Part shown: in pieces, positions 48,351-58,446 of the stretch
Layout of the letters: each line of letters starts with the position of its first letter
Numbering within the stretch: position 1 is the first letter of the stretch
NCBI GenBank assembly: GCA_964030475.1
Contig: CAXIPT010000002.1
Coordinates: 20,436,278-20,500,277, forward strand
Length of the DNA stretch: 64,000 nt
Direction: 5' to 3'
DNA from: Tethya wilhelma
Taxonomy: Eukaryota; Porifera; Demospongiae; Tethyida; Tethyidae
Notes under the pieces: generated by a model
What the model was told of the DNA's origin: nothing
Databases searched by the model: none
What the model saw: only the letters and a program-made list of their open reading frames with translations
Position numbers and translations under genes: made by a program

Positions 48351-49220
48351 TGTGTGTGTGGGCACTAGGTGGTAAGGTTCCAGTGGATGACGTTGAATTG
48401 GGTATGGGTTATCTAACCAAAGAAGCCCAGCAACTGGTGTGTATAGTTTAACAACTAAAACACTTGCATGCACTGAGATAGCAAGTGAGACTCACGAGAG
48501 TATGTAACTGGTGCTCCATTTCTTGTCGGTCTGCACACAATGAACACATCGTTGTTATGAGACATTGATGCTCCACTCACAACATTGAGAGGGCAGTCTG
48601 CCAGCACTGCTTCAGTTCCATCACAGGCCACTCCACTGTAGTGAACTGGCACTGAACTATCAGCTCTGTCTATTACTGTTGTCCTGGAGAGAAGAAAGAA
48701 GGGGTGCAATGTTACACTGAAAAGTATCGATAGCTTATCTACTGCACCTACGTTTCTTGTAAGATGGAGTTGAGTGCTCCAGAGAAGCCCATCTGTCTAC
48801 AAGCTACCTGGGCATTCTTCTCACTCCAAGGAGTTGTGAATGAATCAGCTGCTACTGTTCCCCACACATTGTCCAGACACACCTCCAGGCGACCAGCGGT
48901 AGGGATGGCAGCTGCCTGATTAACATTTGGTGTTTGGACCAATCGAGCCTGTCCATCAGCACACTGACCTGGAGTATACACAAATTTTATATTATTCATA
49001 ATTACCGAGATCTTTTTCGTACTAGTCTAGCAAGCCTAAGATAGACCCTCCTTCCATGCCCACCCACTGACAGAGAGAGGTGTGTGTAACGTGACATGGA
49101 GGAGGGTCTAAGCTCGCCAGACTAGCCATAGACATACATAGACATACCATTGACAGGAGCCACAAGTGATGTCCAACATATAAGCAGCACTGCTAACAAT
49201 CCAATAATTCTGAGCTCCAT
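46684..49220 (-). CDS. SRCR receptor B: three SRCR domains, TM, PPxY-rich tail
   Basis: Signal peptide at 49220 (MELRIIGLLAVLLICWTSLV). Module exons: ARLVQTPNV (about 48968-48752) / TVIDRADSSVPVHY; GDIRLLGSRSNGAG (about 48297-48101) / VSNGAIAQRQ; then ASVRLFGDTDGDRPGG with its second half LLRQETSHKPIWLNG fused in one exon (about 47788-47429). An exon after a long CT tract supplies the TM helix (GAIAGIVIGTLIGVGLIIGLGIHL) and a Cys-rich juxtamembrane piece (KFKGCCTSMGQACSKCC). The last exon has PPPSYAAA and PPPYPGG, which are PPxY ligands for WW-domain ubiquitin ligases. Exon-intron structure is shared with genes A and C. Confidence 0.85.
47310..47396. repeat. (CT)n tract (sense strand) before the SRCR-B TM exon
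   Basis: GA on plus with an N at 47395; on the sense strand it ends GGGCTGCAG at the acceptor. Confidence 0.9.
48298..48360. repeat. (CA)n tract (sense strand) before an SRCR-B acceptor
   Basis: GT on plus; on the sense strand it ends ACACACAG at the acceptor of the GDIRLLGS exon. Confidence 0.9.
49022..49125. mobile_element. MITE with CTAGTCT ends
   Basis: Inverted arms CTAGTCTAGCAAGCCTAAGA and on through ACCCTCC at the left; GGAGGGTCTAAGCTCGCCAG then ACTAG at the right. It lies in intron 1 of SRCR gene B. Confidence 0.65.
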
Positions 49221-49545
49221 TGTGTCCCCTATAGTCTAATATGATCAAAGTGAACACATACAATCAGAGATGAATTCTCAAGTTACTTGTGACAACATGC
49301 CATCTCATCTGTCACAAACATTCCACACATGTCTCTCTAACTCAGCCCCAACATCCAGCACCATGAGCTATAGCTATTGCACAATAGAACACCCAATGGA
49401 GTACTCCCACTCACAAAGGCCTAGCTATTTGTACCAGCACCATATTATTTAGTTACTACCAATGTTTCTTGGTCAGGAGATGAAGAGAGCCTGGAAGATT
49501 TTAATCACATGCACGTCATGGTTTGACGTGGTTAGGGCATTGTGG

Positions 49546-49652
49546 TAGCCTCGTTCCCAGGCCTTCCCCTTCTTTTTTTTCCTTTTGCGCTAAAATAACC
49601 AAAATGAATAAATTAAGGGGAAAGCCTGGGAACGAGGCTAGCATTGAGGCTA
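49546..49652. mobile_element. MITE with 9-bp target-site duplication (MULE-like)
   Basis: Ends TAGCCTC and GAGGCTA, with longer inverted arms TAGCCTCGTTCCCAGGC and GCCTGGGAACGAGGCTA. The element is flanked on both sides by GCATTGTGG (49537-49545 and 49653-49661), an exact 9-base duplication. Nine bases is the size produced by Mutator-like transposases. Confidence 0.8.
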
Positions 49653-49795
49653 GCATTGTGGCCAAAGTCACCCACACTTGCCCTTCAATCCAGTTATGTT
49701 ATGTGCTCAGTTTCAACGAGAAGCTGTCCTTTTACCTGTGAAGCATCGTAGTCTACAATGTTAGCACAATCACCAGCTATGAGCTATCTCACTGA

Positions 49796-49918
49796 ACTGT
49801 TATTTATAGGATTTAGGGGCTAGTACTTATCTTCATAATTTATGAGCCTTCACATTAGAATGTGAAGGCTCATAAATTATGAAGTAAGTACTAGCCCCTA
49901 AATCCTATAAATAACAGT
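49796..49918. mobile_element. Near-perfect 123-bp palindrome
   Basis: Arms of about 58 bases beginning ACTGTTATTTATAGGATTTA are mirrored almost perfectly (one indel) around a 2-3 base centre. It is non-coding and could form a cruciform. Confidence 0.8.
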
Positions 49919-50474
49919 CCTATGGACATCTGATGTTTCAGCTGTGTTTGATTAGCTTCATACCCAAGCTCTCCTATATGACCTTTTCCCCTCACAGAAA
50001 GGAAGAGGGAAGGCTGGGTATGAGGCTGGCAGCCTGACTACGAGACTAGACAAATGGTATTTCATCATAAATAATTAAATGAAAGGTGTCAAATCATACA
50101 ATTTTTTAAATAATATTCTTTACACAACTAGACTCTGATTGTCTATTGGTTCCACATATCTAGTTAATTAAATGGTGACAGAGCTAGACTAGAGACACAC
50201 ACGCTGACTGTTGTATGAACTCACCTCTTCTAAATCTTCTGCTTGATTCACCAGATATGCAGATAATCAAGTGCACGTGGGCGTGGCATGACTCAGCTCA
50301 TAACGAGCCCCGCCCAAAAGAAATTAAAGCCACACTCGTGCGGGATTATTGACGCATTCACAAAAATTTAATAATGAATAGCAAATAAAATTACAATTGA
50401 CAATAATAATACCTAGCACTCTTTCCTCTTAAAATCATCAACCAGACAAATAAAAACATTAGTTTCACCGAATC

Positions 50475-52328
50475 CTAATTGGGTGGGGTATCCTCAGAGG
50501 GAGGAGACAAGGGGTACGGTAGACCAGTGGGTGTGTCCTCGGGGCCGGGGGGATAAGGTGCCACATTAGACGGAGGATAAGGGATTGCCTCACTACCAGT
50601 GGCAGCTGCTGGTGCTACAGGAGGGGGGTAGGCGGGGTCAGAGTCCGGCTGAGCCAAGGGATACCCAGGATTAGTTGGCGGGGGGTACTGCTGTTCACTG
50701 GCAGGGGGATAAGGTGCTTCAGGGGGGTAGGAGGCCGAAGGTGTTGAAGCCGGCGGTTCTGAAGGATAGGGGGCTGATGGAGGATAGGGAGCAGCAGCAG
50801 TCTCTCCTGATGTACCAGTTGGATTGATTTGAGGAGGGTAGGCAAATGCCGGCACCGGCCCCCCAGGGTAGGGAGGGGGGAGGTCGTCAACTGGCTTCTG
50901 CTGTGGCGAGGGATCGGGGTAGTTAGAAGCAGCTCTGTACGATGGCGGTGGAGCTTTTGTGAAACTTGGTTCTTGTTCGGGATCTCTGGCTTCTGCTTCA
51001 TGGGTGGATGAGTCGGAGCTGGAGCTACTGCTGCTGCTACTGCTGCTGGGCTGTCTCTGTACTGTTGAAGATTGAGTCTGTATGAATGTGTGTGTTTAGA
51101 AAATCGTGGTGAATTTGGTCAAAAAGAAACACTGTTTGGCATTACTGGACATGTGGAGAAGTCAAAACCAACCTGTTGGACCCCAGTAAGATGTGTGTGA
51201 GTGATTTCAACCTCTGCAACAGGTCGTGAGAGCTCAAATCTCCTCCTCCTTCGGGGACTGGTGCAATCACAATCACAGTCCCCACAGCCACTGCAGTCCT
51301 CACAGGTGATACACCGATACCAGCCGTAGTTGTGCCTCTTCTCCCACCAGTCCTTACCAAACACCCACACAAATGGAAACACAACAAAGATGACAACAGC
51401 GATCCCAAACACAATGCCAAATATGGCACCAGAAGAGAGTCCGGAGCCAGAGTCTTCTCCTGTGGGAGGAAGAAAGAAGGAAATAGAAAGATGTTGAATA
51501 ATCATAAACATTAACTATTAATGACACATGTAGACACAAAGATACACACAAGCAAGTATTGCCTACCGCACTCAATGGCAACTAGATCATCAAACTGACA
51601 GTCGGCGTAGCCAACAACAGGGTCATGATCACAACGAGAGATGTCACCAAAGGTCGATGATATACAGTCAATACCGTTCAGCCAGAGGGGCTTGTTAGGG
51701 CTCTCCAATGCAAGGGTGCTGCATAACACAACCAATATCATACAGGTCAGGTCAAACAGAACAGGTCAGGTCAAACTGAACAGGTCAGGTCAAATACTAC
51801 AGATTCAGATCAGGTCAAAATAGGATAAATTGAGAGTATGACGTATTGCCTCTCTCACCCTGTAACTTGGCTTTCAGAGAGTGTCCTAGCTCCATCAGGG
51901 TTGAAGCCAAGACTTCTACACATCACTTGAACTTCAGATGAGAAGAAGCTTCTGTCGCAGATGACCCCCCACCGACCGTTGAAGAGAACCTCAACGATCC
52001 CGAGGGGTTGGTGTTGGTTAGTTGACAATCGAAAGAGACGATATGTCTGTGGGGGGTCTAGAGAGCTGCCTGTGCGAGAGTGGGGGGGGGGGAAGAGAGA
52101 AGTTGGTGATATTGATAATAATGTATCAACTAGTGAAGGTACTTACTGCATACAACTCCAGCGTATATAGTGTTTGGGGCAGAACACCTACTAATCACTG
52201 TGAATGAACAGACGCCGGCTGATATAAACCCCGATCTACTTTGCTTATTGTCTGTACACTCAAAATCACCAGCTTCCTGATGGTCAATGGCTCCATTAGT
52301 AATCCTGAGAGAGACAGAGAGAGAGAGT

Positions 52329-52389
<61 letters not shown>

Positions 52390-53241
52390 CCATACTCAAA
52401 TGTCTCAGCTGTTCCATCATCATAGCCCAGTGCTCTACACACAACACCAGCATCTTCATCAGTCCAACTGGAGTCAGGACAGATGCCAGTCCATCCTATG
52501 CTGTCGGAGTATATCTCCACAGCACCTGCTCCATTGGAGGGAGAGCCCAACAGTCTGATGTCACCAGCATTGGGACCAGCTGTGTGAAGGTCTGAGTGTG
52601 TACAGGAAGAGGTATGTAGAGATGGCAATACAGGATTGTATGGAACCTACCAGAGTAATCCCTTGTCGATAGGTCAAAGGTCGGTCTACACACAATAAAC
52701 ACATCCAAAAGATGATTATTTTCACCAGTGAGGCTATTTAGAGAGCAGTTCTCCAGTCTGCCCTCAGTGCCGTCACACAGCACACTATCATAATGGACAG
52801 GCGTCGATGAACCAGCTCTATCTTGAATTGTTGTCCTAATAAGGTAAGATGATTAATTATTGGTGCTAAGGCTTGTTGCTAAGTTAGCTACGTACGTGTT
52901 TTGGAAGATGGAGTTGAGTGCTCCAGTGAATCCCATCTGTCTACAAGCTACCTGGGCATTCTTCTCACTCCAAGGAGTTGTGAATGAATCAGCTGCTACT
53001 GTTCCCCAGACATTGTTCACACACACCTCCAGGCGACCAGCATTATCGACACTGTTCCCAACATTTCTAGTCTGGATCAAACGAACCCCTACCTCTGAAC
53101 ACTGCTGACCTGATGGAGCGGAGAGAGAGAGAGAGAGAGCTCATGCAGAGCATCCTCAGCCTAGTCATGCAGTGTTGACACCAACTTACCATAAACAGAA
53201 CTGAGGAGTGCATACAAACAAAGGGTGATGAGTGATTTCAT
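50475..53241 (-). CDS. SRCR receptor A: three SRCR domains, TM, Cys-rich and PPxY/YPP-repeat tail
   Basis: Signal peptide at 53241 (MKSLITLCLYALLSSVYG). Domain halves in order: VRLIQTRNVGNSVDNAGRLE (about 53110-52898) / TIQDRAGSSTPVHY; GDIRLLGSPSNGAG (about 52595-52397) / ITNGAIDHQEAG; TYRLFRLSTNQHQPLG (about 52070-51858) / STLALESPNKPLWLNG. The TM exon (about 51462-51175) has FGIVFGIAVVIFVVFPFVWVF, then a cysteine cluster CITCEDCSGCGDCDCDC. The last exon (about 51077-50475) starts with a poly-Ser run, then PPPSYRAAS, PPPYPGG and about ten YPP units. The shared N-terminal exon is almost identical to that of genes B and C. Confidence 0.86.
52305..52385. repeat. (CT)n tract (sense strand) in an SRCR-A intron
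   Basis: GA on plus; on the sense strand it ends CTCTCAGG at the acceptor of the ITNGAIDH exon. Confidence 0.9.
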
Positions 53242-53974
53242 TTCCTGTCAAAAGAAAAGACAAACCATTTTTGTAATCTTGCTTACAAGAGTATCTACCA
53301 GTACTCTCTTTTATCCATAGTTATACTTCATACAGTATATTTATTTTGATACAGATAAGACATGGCTCACAGCAGTGCGACAATAGACAATTAATTATAA
53401 GACGGCCACTCCCACTATATAAATTACCACAAAGTCTGACACAAAAAAATGCTTCAATGCACAAACCTAAACTGAACCTACAAGAAGACATCACAAAGTT
53501 TAGCCTGGAAGTTTGTCAGTCCTAACCACACACAACCACAAAGAATTAACAAAAAATGATACTTACTATAATAGCTCCTCAACCACTGAAACTCAGACTT
53601 GTTCTGACCAAAATTATTTCCAACTCATTATGCATATGACCTGGTATAATTATGTGGGCGTGTCTTAGTATCGCGGGAGTAACAGCGGAAATGTTGAACC
53701 CTGCTCGTCAGTTCAGCCCCACCCACCTCTTTCCGTATCCATGCAACTCAATAAACAAATGATGTGAATGTGTTAGTTTCGCCTCAGGTGCTGGCAAGCA
53801 GTGAGAAACAATCAGAGCTAGCTGAAAGCTTTTATCACATGTTCACACCTTCCAGGTTAACCAGTTGTATCTGACAGTGCGTTGTGTCATAATTATATTA
53901 TTATTATATACCTGTTGTAAACAGCTGGTGCAATATCTATACAGTTTACAGTGGAAATCTACCTCAGTGAAGGA
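53242..53974. other. Divergent promoter region between SRCR-A and C2orf50-like gene
   Basis: No coding sequence was seen in this 730-base stretch between two outward-facing starts. Confidence 0.5.
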
Positions 53975-54671
53975 ATGGCTGGAAAGACGACATCAGCAGG
54001 CTACAGACTTCCAGTAGCCTCCAGTTCCTATCATGAGAAGTGCATCTCAGCCAGTGTGAAGCTCATCAAAGAGGCCTCAGAGAGACACTCTGACAAGACA
54101 TTCCCCCAGAGTGCCTACAGAGATTGCAATGTAGTGGCACAGGAGAGGATTTGGAGTGAACACATCGGGAATGAACTGAAACTAGCCAAAGCATGGTGAG
54201 GGTGAACTCAGGTCTGGTCTCACTATCTTATAGCTATGCTTGTGTACTTTATTTGGCTGTGCCAGTCAAAGAATTTACTATGTACGTGTGCATACATGGA
54301 GTTCAGTGTGTGTACGTATCAATGATTCACAATAACTGTGTACATGTACGATGTGTGAAAGAGTCATCTTAAATTATGCACACAGGCAGAAGAACTGGGG
54401 GTTCATGGCCGAATACGATTACAAGGTAAGCAAATTCAGCAACCAAACATCACAATCCTAAGATTATGTGCTGTCCAACCTACAGGGCAACCCTACACCC
54501 AAGAAACAACTCCCAGAAAATACATCCTACTTCAAAACAACAGTTCCTTCAACAGCATCAAGAGAGCTAGGCTCACGAACAAAGCACCCTGAAAGCAGGA
54601 CCATCTACCAAATAGAACTTAGCACTTGCCACAGGAAGAAAAAGACAGACTTGGAAAATTACTATAGCTAA
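53975..54671 (+). CDS. C2orf50-like (ciliary) protein
   Basis: Exons 53975-54195, 54386-54425 and 54486-54671; phases agree. About 148 residues: MAGKTTSAGYRLP near the start, WQKNWGFMAEYDYKGNP across exons 2-3, VPSTASRELGSR and a basic RKKKTDLE end. The same four landmarks, in the same order and spacing, occur in human C2orf50. That small protein has been linked to ciliary microtubules (I recall the newer symbol CIMIP5, not certain). Sponges have motile cilia on choanocytes, sperm and larvae, which fits. I know of no enzymatic motif here. Confidence 0.75.
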
Positions 54672-54806
54672 TAGAATGTGTATGTACGTATTTTCAAACT
54701 TATGTCCATTCAAAACCACTCAATAGAAAATCACCCAATACAAAGATAGAGAATAGATAAACAGAAGAAGGTTAAGTCAGTGAGATAGGCTTTAAATAAA
54801 AACATC

Positions 54807-55136
54807 TCATAGGATCTTCTCATTGATGTGTATATGCCTAGCTTGTCTCATCAGGTTACTGTCCCATCCAGGAGCATTGAACTTGAGGCAGGCAACCCCT
54901 AACACAGTGAGGAGAACGCCTAGTGATACTCCTAAAATGGCGCCCCCTGCTCCCGACCAGCTGCTCTGAGCCTGTGAGCTGTCTGCTTGACCTAAAGAGG
55001 AATTTTGATTGATCTTGTCTAAAACAATGGCATCCAGAGTGCCATTTGCTCTGGCTCTAGTTGATATTATACCTTTAGTCGCATCAAAACACGAGTACAG
55101 CAACAAGAGCAGGAGAAAGATGACAGACTGCTTCAT
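54807..55136 (-). CDS. Small type I membrane protein, unknown
   Basis: About 109 residues in one exon: signal peptide (MKQSVIFLLLLLLYSCF), a short Ser/Asn/Gln-rich ectodomain with NGT and NSS glycosylation sites, and a TM helix (GAILGVSLGVLLTVLGVACL). A 25-residue basic tail (RQARHIHINEKIL) follows. No family recognised. The longer frame to 55244 lacks a better start, and the signal peptide fixes the Met at 55136. It is convergent with the C2orf50-like gene. Confidence 0.6.
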   Translation of the reverse strand: MKQSVIFLLLLLLYSCFDATKGIISTRARANGTLDAIVLDKINQNSSLGQADSSQAQSSWSGAGGAILGVSLGVLLTVLGVACLKFNAPGWDSNLMRQARHIHINEKIL

Positions 55137-55265
55137 TGTTGACCGATATTTATCAGTGCAGACCCAATGACCTTTGGCATTAATACATATAAATATATTC
55201 ATGACATAACAACCACTTAATGACGTAACACACAAAGCAAACATTCATGTTAACAGATGATAATG

Positions 55266-55905
55266 TCATTGCTTGAAATTGTCTGCAATATTGAATTGAT
55301 GTCCACTTTCTAAGTCTCTTTTCACTTGTTCTAAATTGAGTTCAGCATCTCTGAAGTTTGGATCTAGTTCGAGTGCCTTTTCTAAATCTTTCTCTGCCAG
55401 TTTATACCGACCTGCAAGACAGGAAGTATCACAGGGAGGTGTGAATGATTAGCTCATTAATACTCCTAATGAACATAAGCTAATTGACAAATTGTTCACA
55501 CAGTAAGTTATTAGGACATAAAGTTGTAGCACTATGAGTGTGAACATTAGGCAGCTACCAACAAACACTACATACTTATTGCGATAAGTAGTTGGTTACC
55601 CAGTCTATTTAGGAGCTGAAAAGCTCACCTAGTCTATAATGTACTTGTCCTCTATTGTAGTAGGCTATTGCAAACTGTGGATCTCTCTTGATGGCCTCGG
55701 TGTAGTCCTCAATGGCCTCATCGAAGTACACCCACAGGTACCTGATGTGACCTCTGCTGTTGTACGCATCAGTGAGATGCTCTCTTTCTTCTTGGCTCTC
55801 CAGTGCTCTCTGGGAATCAATGAAAGCTGTGAACAGTTCACAAGATTCTTTCAGTTCTCCTTTTCCCAGAAGGAGCTTGGCTTGTTTGTAAGTGTCTGTT
55901 GACAT
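55266..55905 (-). CDS. TTC32: TPR protein 32
   Basis: Two exons (55905-55629 and 55411-55266), about 140 residues. There are three TPR units: AKLLLGKGELKESCELFTAF, AYNSRGHIRYLWVYFDEAIEDY and AYYNRGQVHYRLG, continuing after the splice as YKLAEKDLEKALELDP. The size and the AYNSRGHIRY..DFYEA-like pattern match vertebrate TTC32, a small protein of unknown role. The frame extends upstream to 55983, but Met 55905 begins the homology. Its start is only 94 bp from the divergent ABHD start. Confidence 0.82.
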
Positions 55906-55998
55906 GATTTGGCCAACACCACACTTTGATTTTTCTTTTCTAATTAAGAGAAAGTTCGGCAGGATAAAACGCCGACTAGTCATTGAATTTTTGTAATT

Positions 55999-57138
55999 AT
56001 GTTCAGCCTAGCAAGTATGTCTGAAGGTGATGACCCCATGCCTGCTGAATCGTGGGCCACCACTTCTATACAAGATGGGGACGGCGCTCTGTGGCAGTCT
56101 GATATGCTTGCTTGCAATAAACTGCTCGTGGCAGTCCTGCTCTGCGTGGTAGCATACTCCTTCTACTATCTAGTCTTCGTCGTGAACAAGCCGAGGGTCG
56201 TTGGCGGAGGGAAGCTGTTCAGAGAGCACGTTTTGAAGCACTGTCCTTCTCTCAGAGAACACTACTGGCCAACATTCTGGGCCTTCCAGTGCCACCTAAC
56301 CACCGTGCTCAGGGTCTACATCCAGAAGCAACTCAACACAGTCTACAGAAGGTTTGTTTGTGTTGATGAACGAACCCAAACAAATTAAAAGTGTCTGGTT
56401 TGTACTAGTACTTACCGCTAAATGACCACATTATGTAGTGGTTATGTTGTCATAAGTGTCAGCTGCTGTGAATAATGTTATCTTCTCCTGCGGTTTGGTT
56501 TGTGTCCCAGAGAGATCCTAGTGCTGTCTGATGGAGGAGAGGTTGCTTTGGACTGGGCTCTTGAAGCTGGAGGAGGAGAAACACTTCCAGAAGATGAACA
56601 AGAAGACAGGGCCAAACCTGTTCTTCTCATTCTTCCCGGCATCACAGGTTGCAGTGATGATAACTATATCAAGTACCTGGTCCAGGATGGGCTCATGGAG
56701 GGATTCAAGCCGGTGGTTTTTAATCAGCGGGGAAACGGAGGGGTCCCTCTCAAGGTGAGTGGATGGATGTATCTGTGAAAGGTCACTTGGCAAACCCTGG
56801 TGACCTTTCAAACCTCTCATGAGCAGAAGTTTTGATGCAATTAACCTGGAAATAGCAAGTGCTTTGTTTACTATGTTTGTATTCGATAGCCAGTGATAGG
56901 TTTTCTCACAATACACCACACACATGCACACACATGAAACAATAAACCATCATTGTGTCAGACCCTCCACACCTATTGTGCATCCGACATCAGTGACCTG
57001 TTTGAAGTAACCCACAGAATACACTCAGTGTGTCCAGGAGCTCCAGTGGTTGGAGTGGGAGTCTCTTTAGGGGGGTATGTATGGATGGGGGGTCATTACT
57101 GTACTGTCACACGCACACACACACACACACACACACAN

Positions 57139-57206
<68 letters not shown>

Positions 57207-57689
57207 CTAGCATGCTCTTGATTCAGTACTTGCATCAGCTTGGTAAGGAGTGTGACATTGAAGCAGCCATCTCCATCTCATCTGTTTGGGATCCCTTCAA
57301 GACTCGAATCAGTCTCGAGGAGAGACTGGACAATAAAATCATCTACAGTAGGTTCATGGCAAACAACCTGACGGGACTTGTGAAGAAGTAAGTATTACAT
57401 AAATCACCCTTTCAAAGTCTTTGTTCTGTCTTGTGTTGTTTTCAATACTTTTATATTTGAAAGCATTTTGGGAAGATACTGGTGATAAAAACTGCAGAGG
57501 AGTACTCTGTTATTGCACAGCTGTGTGTTGCATTTCTAGCTCTGATCTGTTGACTATTGATTGCAACAAATCATCTCCTACAGGAATACAAGCCACTTGT
57601 CCTCAGAGCAAATCAATGCTCTACCTTTCAACCGAGAGAATGTTCTCAAGGTACTAGTAGAGTGAACTGTGTGACATTGTATTATTATG

Positions 57690-57732
<43 letters not shown>

Positions 57733-58275
57733 ACACACACACACACACAGTCCACAACAGTGTCCGAGTTTGATACCAGTTTCACAGCACCGATGTTTGG
57801 ATATCCCAGTCTCAAAGATTACTACAACGCATGCAGGAACTCCGACAAGATGCACAAGATCTGTAGGCCTTTCATTTGCCTAACATCTGCTGATGATCCC
57901 TTTGTACCGAAGGATTGTGAGTGTAATCAGATGATCACTATAGCTGGCTTCAGCAGCTGGCTGACTATTGTGTTATGCTTGTAGCCTCTTAACTAAGCCC
58001 CTCCCCACACACGCTAACAATGTGGAGGTAGGGGGGGAGGGGCCTGTTTTAGGACGTTATTACATTTGATGACACCTGCCTCATACCTCCTTATCCTCTC
58101 TGTTGGTGTAGCACTCCCACTGGCTGAATTTGAGAGTAACCCCCTGACTCTAATGGTGCTGACCTCCCATGGGGGGCACTTTGGATTTCTTGAGGGGTTC
58201 ATGCCTAAGGGGAAGACTTGGATGAACAAAATTACTAGACAGTTTCTTTCAGCACTGAAATGCTATAAACAGTAG
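55999..58275 (+). CDS. ABHD3: ABHD3/ABHD1-like membrane alpha/beta hydrolase
   Basis: Exons about 55999-56353, 56512-56754, 56961-57072, 57209-57388, 57584-57649, 57750-57917 and 58112-58275. An N-terminal membrane anchor (LLVAVLLCVVAYSFYYLVFVV) precedes the hydrolase fold. ILPGITGCSDDNYIKYL and NQRGNGGVPLK are family signatures, with nucleophile elbow GVSLGG, acid SADDPFVP and His in SHGGHFGF. All three catalytic residues are present. In mammals ABHD3 removes medium-chain or oxidised acyl groups from phosphatidylcholine. Two introns end in long CA tracts. The fifth exon reads best as NTSHLSSEQINALPFNRENVL. Confidence 0.87.
57107..57203. repeat. (CA)n tract before an ABHD acceptor
   Basis: Sense-strand CA run with an N at 57138, ending ACAAACCTAG at the acceptor of the MLLIQYLHQLG exon. 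Confidence 0.9.
57693..57749. repeat. (CA)n tract before an ABHD acceptor
   Basis: Sense-strand CA run ending ACACACAG directly at the exon encoding STTVSEFDTSF. Confidence 0.9.
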
Positions 58276-58446
58276 ATTATTAACAGCAGACAATATAGCT
58301 CCATTGAACATGTGCATTGTTCATAATTGATCATTCATTATTTATAGTTGTGTTCATTGATTAGTACAAAAAAATATATCACTGCAGCCACTAGCAACTA
58401 CTATTATTTTAGCTTTGAATTCAAGTTCTGAAGAGGTTGCTTGTGC

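Larger units (their letters stand above)
49221..50474. other. Intergenic region with a cluster of fold-back elements
   Basis: No gene is seen between SRCR genes B and A. The stretch holds two clear palindromic elements (49546-49652 and 49796-49918) and a weaker one (about 49954-50028). Confidence 0.6.

Noticed and set aside
42389..53241. CRISPR-like or satellite repeat
   Set aside because: The repeated units are SRCR-coding exons separated by unrelated introns.
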